Assembly (NCBI RefSeq): GCF_019649055.1
Contig: NW_026570222.1
Coordinates: 2,356,001 to 2,420,000 of the forward strand
Direction: 5' to 3'
Length of the DNA stretch: 64,000 nucleotides
From: Paramacrobiotus metropolitanus
Lineage: Eukaryota > Tardigrada > Eutardigrada > Parachela > Macrobiotidae
Position numbers and translations under genes: made by a program. Under the pieces are notes generated by a model. The model made no database searches, was not told where the DNA came from, and saw nothing but the letters and a program-made list of their open reading frames with translations. Position 1 is the first letter of the stretch. Each line of letters opens with the position of its first letter. Shown here one piece after another: positions 62,417-64,000 of this stretch.

Positions 62417-64000
62417 CCACTCTTCTCTCAGCCCTAAATATATGACAATTACTACGCTGAATATCTGAAACCACCTTGACCGGTCCAATATTCTACCCTG
62501 AAAACTGACATTTACATCTCATCCTGGCAACCATCATGAAGACTGCAATAACATTGCTGCCATGAAGAAATGACCTCAAACAAGATTTGTTGGAGCAATG
62601 GTCCATTCAAGGACTACGCTGTAAAATCCTATCAACAACAACAACAACCGTTGTATAGAGTGCTTTAATAATTATCCGCAGTTGTCGAGCTGATTGCTTA
62701 CGCACAAAACAGCATTTTACTAAAAACGCTTATGCTGTGCTTACCGTAGAATACATCATTCTGATAATATGATTGTCGGCAAATTTAAAAAAGTAAATAC
62801 TTACTTATCGTACTTAACTTTTTATAATAGAATTAATATCCATATTAATTTTGGTGTATATACATACGTGCATTGCAGATCCAAAGCGTATTTGCCCTAC
62901 TACCACTTCTAGGCGTAAGAGTACTTATTATTTTACTTTTACCTTGACCGGCAGTTCTCCTAGCAACACCGTAATTCTTTCTACTACCGAATTTTTACCT
63001 CCTGATATAGGATAAGTCATTAAGAATGTGCACAATGATCTGCACTTCGGCATTTCTCAACAACCGCTTACCACTTTATGCCAGCTATTGCGACCAGCAG
63101 TTCTCTTGTAATGTGCGGGCTCCCCATAGTGGCGCATTTTATGTGAATAGCGCACGGTGCTTGGCGGACATTTTCGAAATAACTATCCGAACCGTTAAGT
63201 GCGCATGCTGTGTACTTTGGTACCGGTATGCTTGAAAGAGCGGTTGTTAAGATATGTTGAAGTGTGGGATTGATGTAATCGCTAGGGATATCGGTCGATC
63301 CGGGGTAATCCAATGTTGACACACACCCGTATGTCAAGGAATGCTGCCATTGCGATCGACCGGTCGGGTGACCCCGGGAGGCGCATCTGTCTTCGTTGAC
63401 GAGTGATTCTGCCGTCTCGGCGGATGACCTTTCGAATCGGCAAATGACCAACTGACCAGTTGAATCTGTCGGCAGCTTGGTCGAGATGTCGATTCAACCT
63501 TTCTGTTGATCTTTGGAATCACCTAGTCAATCGTGATTTACATCCGGTGGACCATCCGAATGGTTCCCGTCGATTTGTCGCGATGAGTGGCAATATTGCT
63601 TTTGCCGTTCGAGGTCATCCATCGGCGCAGCGAGTCGTTTTGCAGCCGTTCTTCCATGCCGCCAAAGGTCACTCCGCCATTCGTATGCATCGCCCGATGC
63701 GTCGGTACAATTATTGTGCGGGTCACACCGTATGCAACAGCTGCGAATCTGTCGATGCGACTCTCAACTGGACGGGGACCGGGGAGGTACGTAATTTCGG
63801 TCAGTGTTCCTGAGATCCTCTTCCGCCGTTCTTCTTGTGCTATTGTATCGAGCGGGTGAAATTTCCGTCTTCGTGCGGGTCGATCCTCCGTCCTAGGGAT
63901 GCCAGATCGTCCCATTTAACATTTTCCCACACTCCCGCTCGGCAGCGTGGATAAGTTCTTGCCCGCTGAGTAGTGTTCCTAAGGTACCGCTAAATCTTTT
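62417..64000. other. AT-rich spacer then GC-richer block, nothing recognised
   Basis: 62417-63250 is AT-rich and unremarkable. From about 63280 to 63960 the composition turns GC-rich and several frames stay open on both strands (for example 63538-63915 on -, 63460-63813 on +). None has a recognisable motif. It could be a remnant of another mobile element or an exon region of a gene beyond the window. Confidence 0.35.

Noticed and set aside
63538-63915. 125-codon - strand ORF in the GC-richer block at the right end
   Set aside because: No motif recognised and the opposite strand is equally open; reported only as unassigned sequence.

Overview
The window is metazoan nuclear DNA. Several genes are split by GT..AG introns that can be followed by keeping reading frame across exons. 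They are a LMO7/LIMCH1-type CH+LIM protein, a small four-helix membrane protein, the membrane half of meckelin (TMEM67) and a kainate-type ionotropic glutamate receptor. All four lie on the + strand. The small introns, tight gene spacing and protein set suggest an invertebrate, plausibly an ecdysozoan such as a tardigrade; the species cannot be fixed from the sequence.

Layout: 590-12603 LMO7/LIMCH1-like gene (5' end outside or not found); 12641-13687 four-TM protein; 14762-17259 meckelin C-terminal half; 17260-19366 no gene seen; 19367-28393 glutamate receptor with about 21 exons. Its introns hold a 130-bp perfect foldback, a hAT-type MITE with an 8-bp target duplication, and a minisatellite. 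The region 61049-64000 is a decayed flank with a LINE ORF1 zinc-knuckle fragment.

Half of the window (29074-61048, about 32.0 kb) is one giant LTR retrotransposon on the - strand. Its LTRs are 432 and 431 bp, begin TG and end CA, and differ by about 7 substitutions and 3 indels. A TGG-starting primer-binding site abuts the 5' LTR. Coding order is: short leader ORF, giant coiled-coil Gag, zinc-knuckle ORF, retropepsin ORF (tandemly duplicated), RT-RNase H, integrase with GPY/F-like tail, AT-hook ORF, then three very large unrecognised ORFs of 1968, 1306 and 703 codons, then about 3.4 kb of structured non-coding DNA. RT-RH-INT order marks it as Ty3/Gypsy (Metaviridae-like).

Three properties look new. 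(1) A family of short hairpins, with loop TNTGT on the + strand (ACANA in the element's sense RNA) and stems of differing but self-complementary sequence, is scattered through coding and non-coding parts. (2) The LTR/PBS junction creates an AUG directly followed by a strong splice donor. Acceptor-like sites just before the 1968- and 703-codon ORFs are both in frame with that AUG, which suggests spliced subgenomic mRNAs. (3) The accessory ORFs contain repeated helical modules whose linkers carry the hairpins. Several frame breaks in gag-pol mean this copy may be partly decayed, or use recoding, or contain assembly indels.
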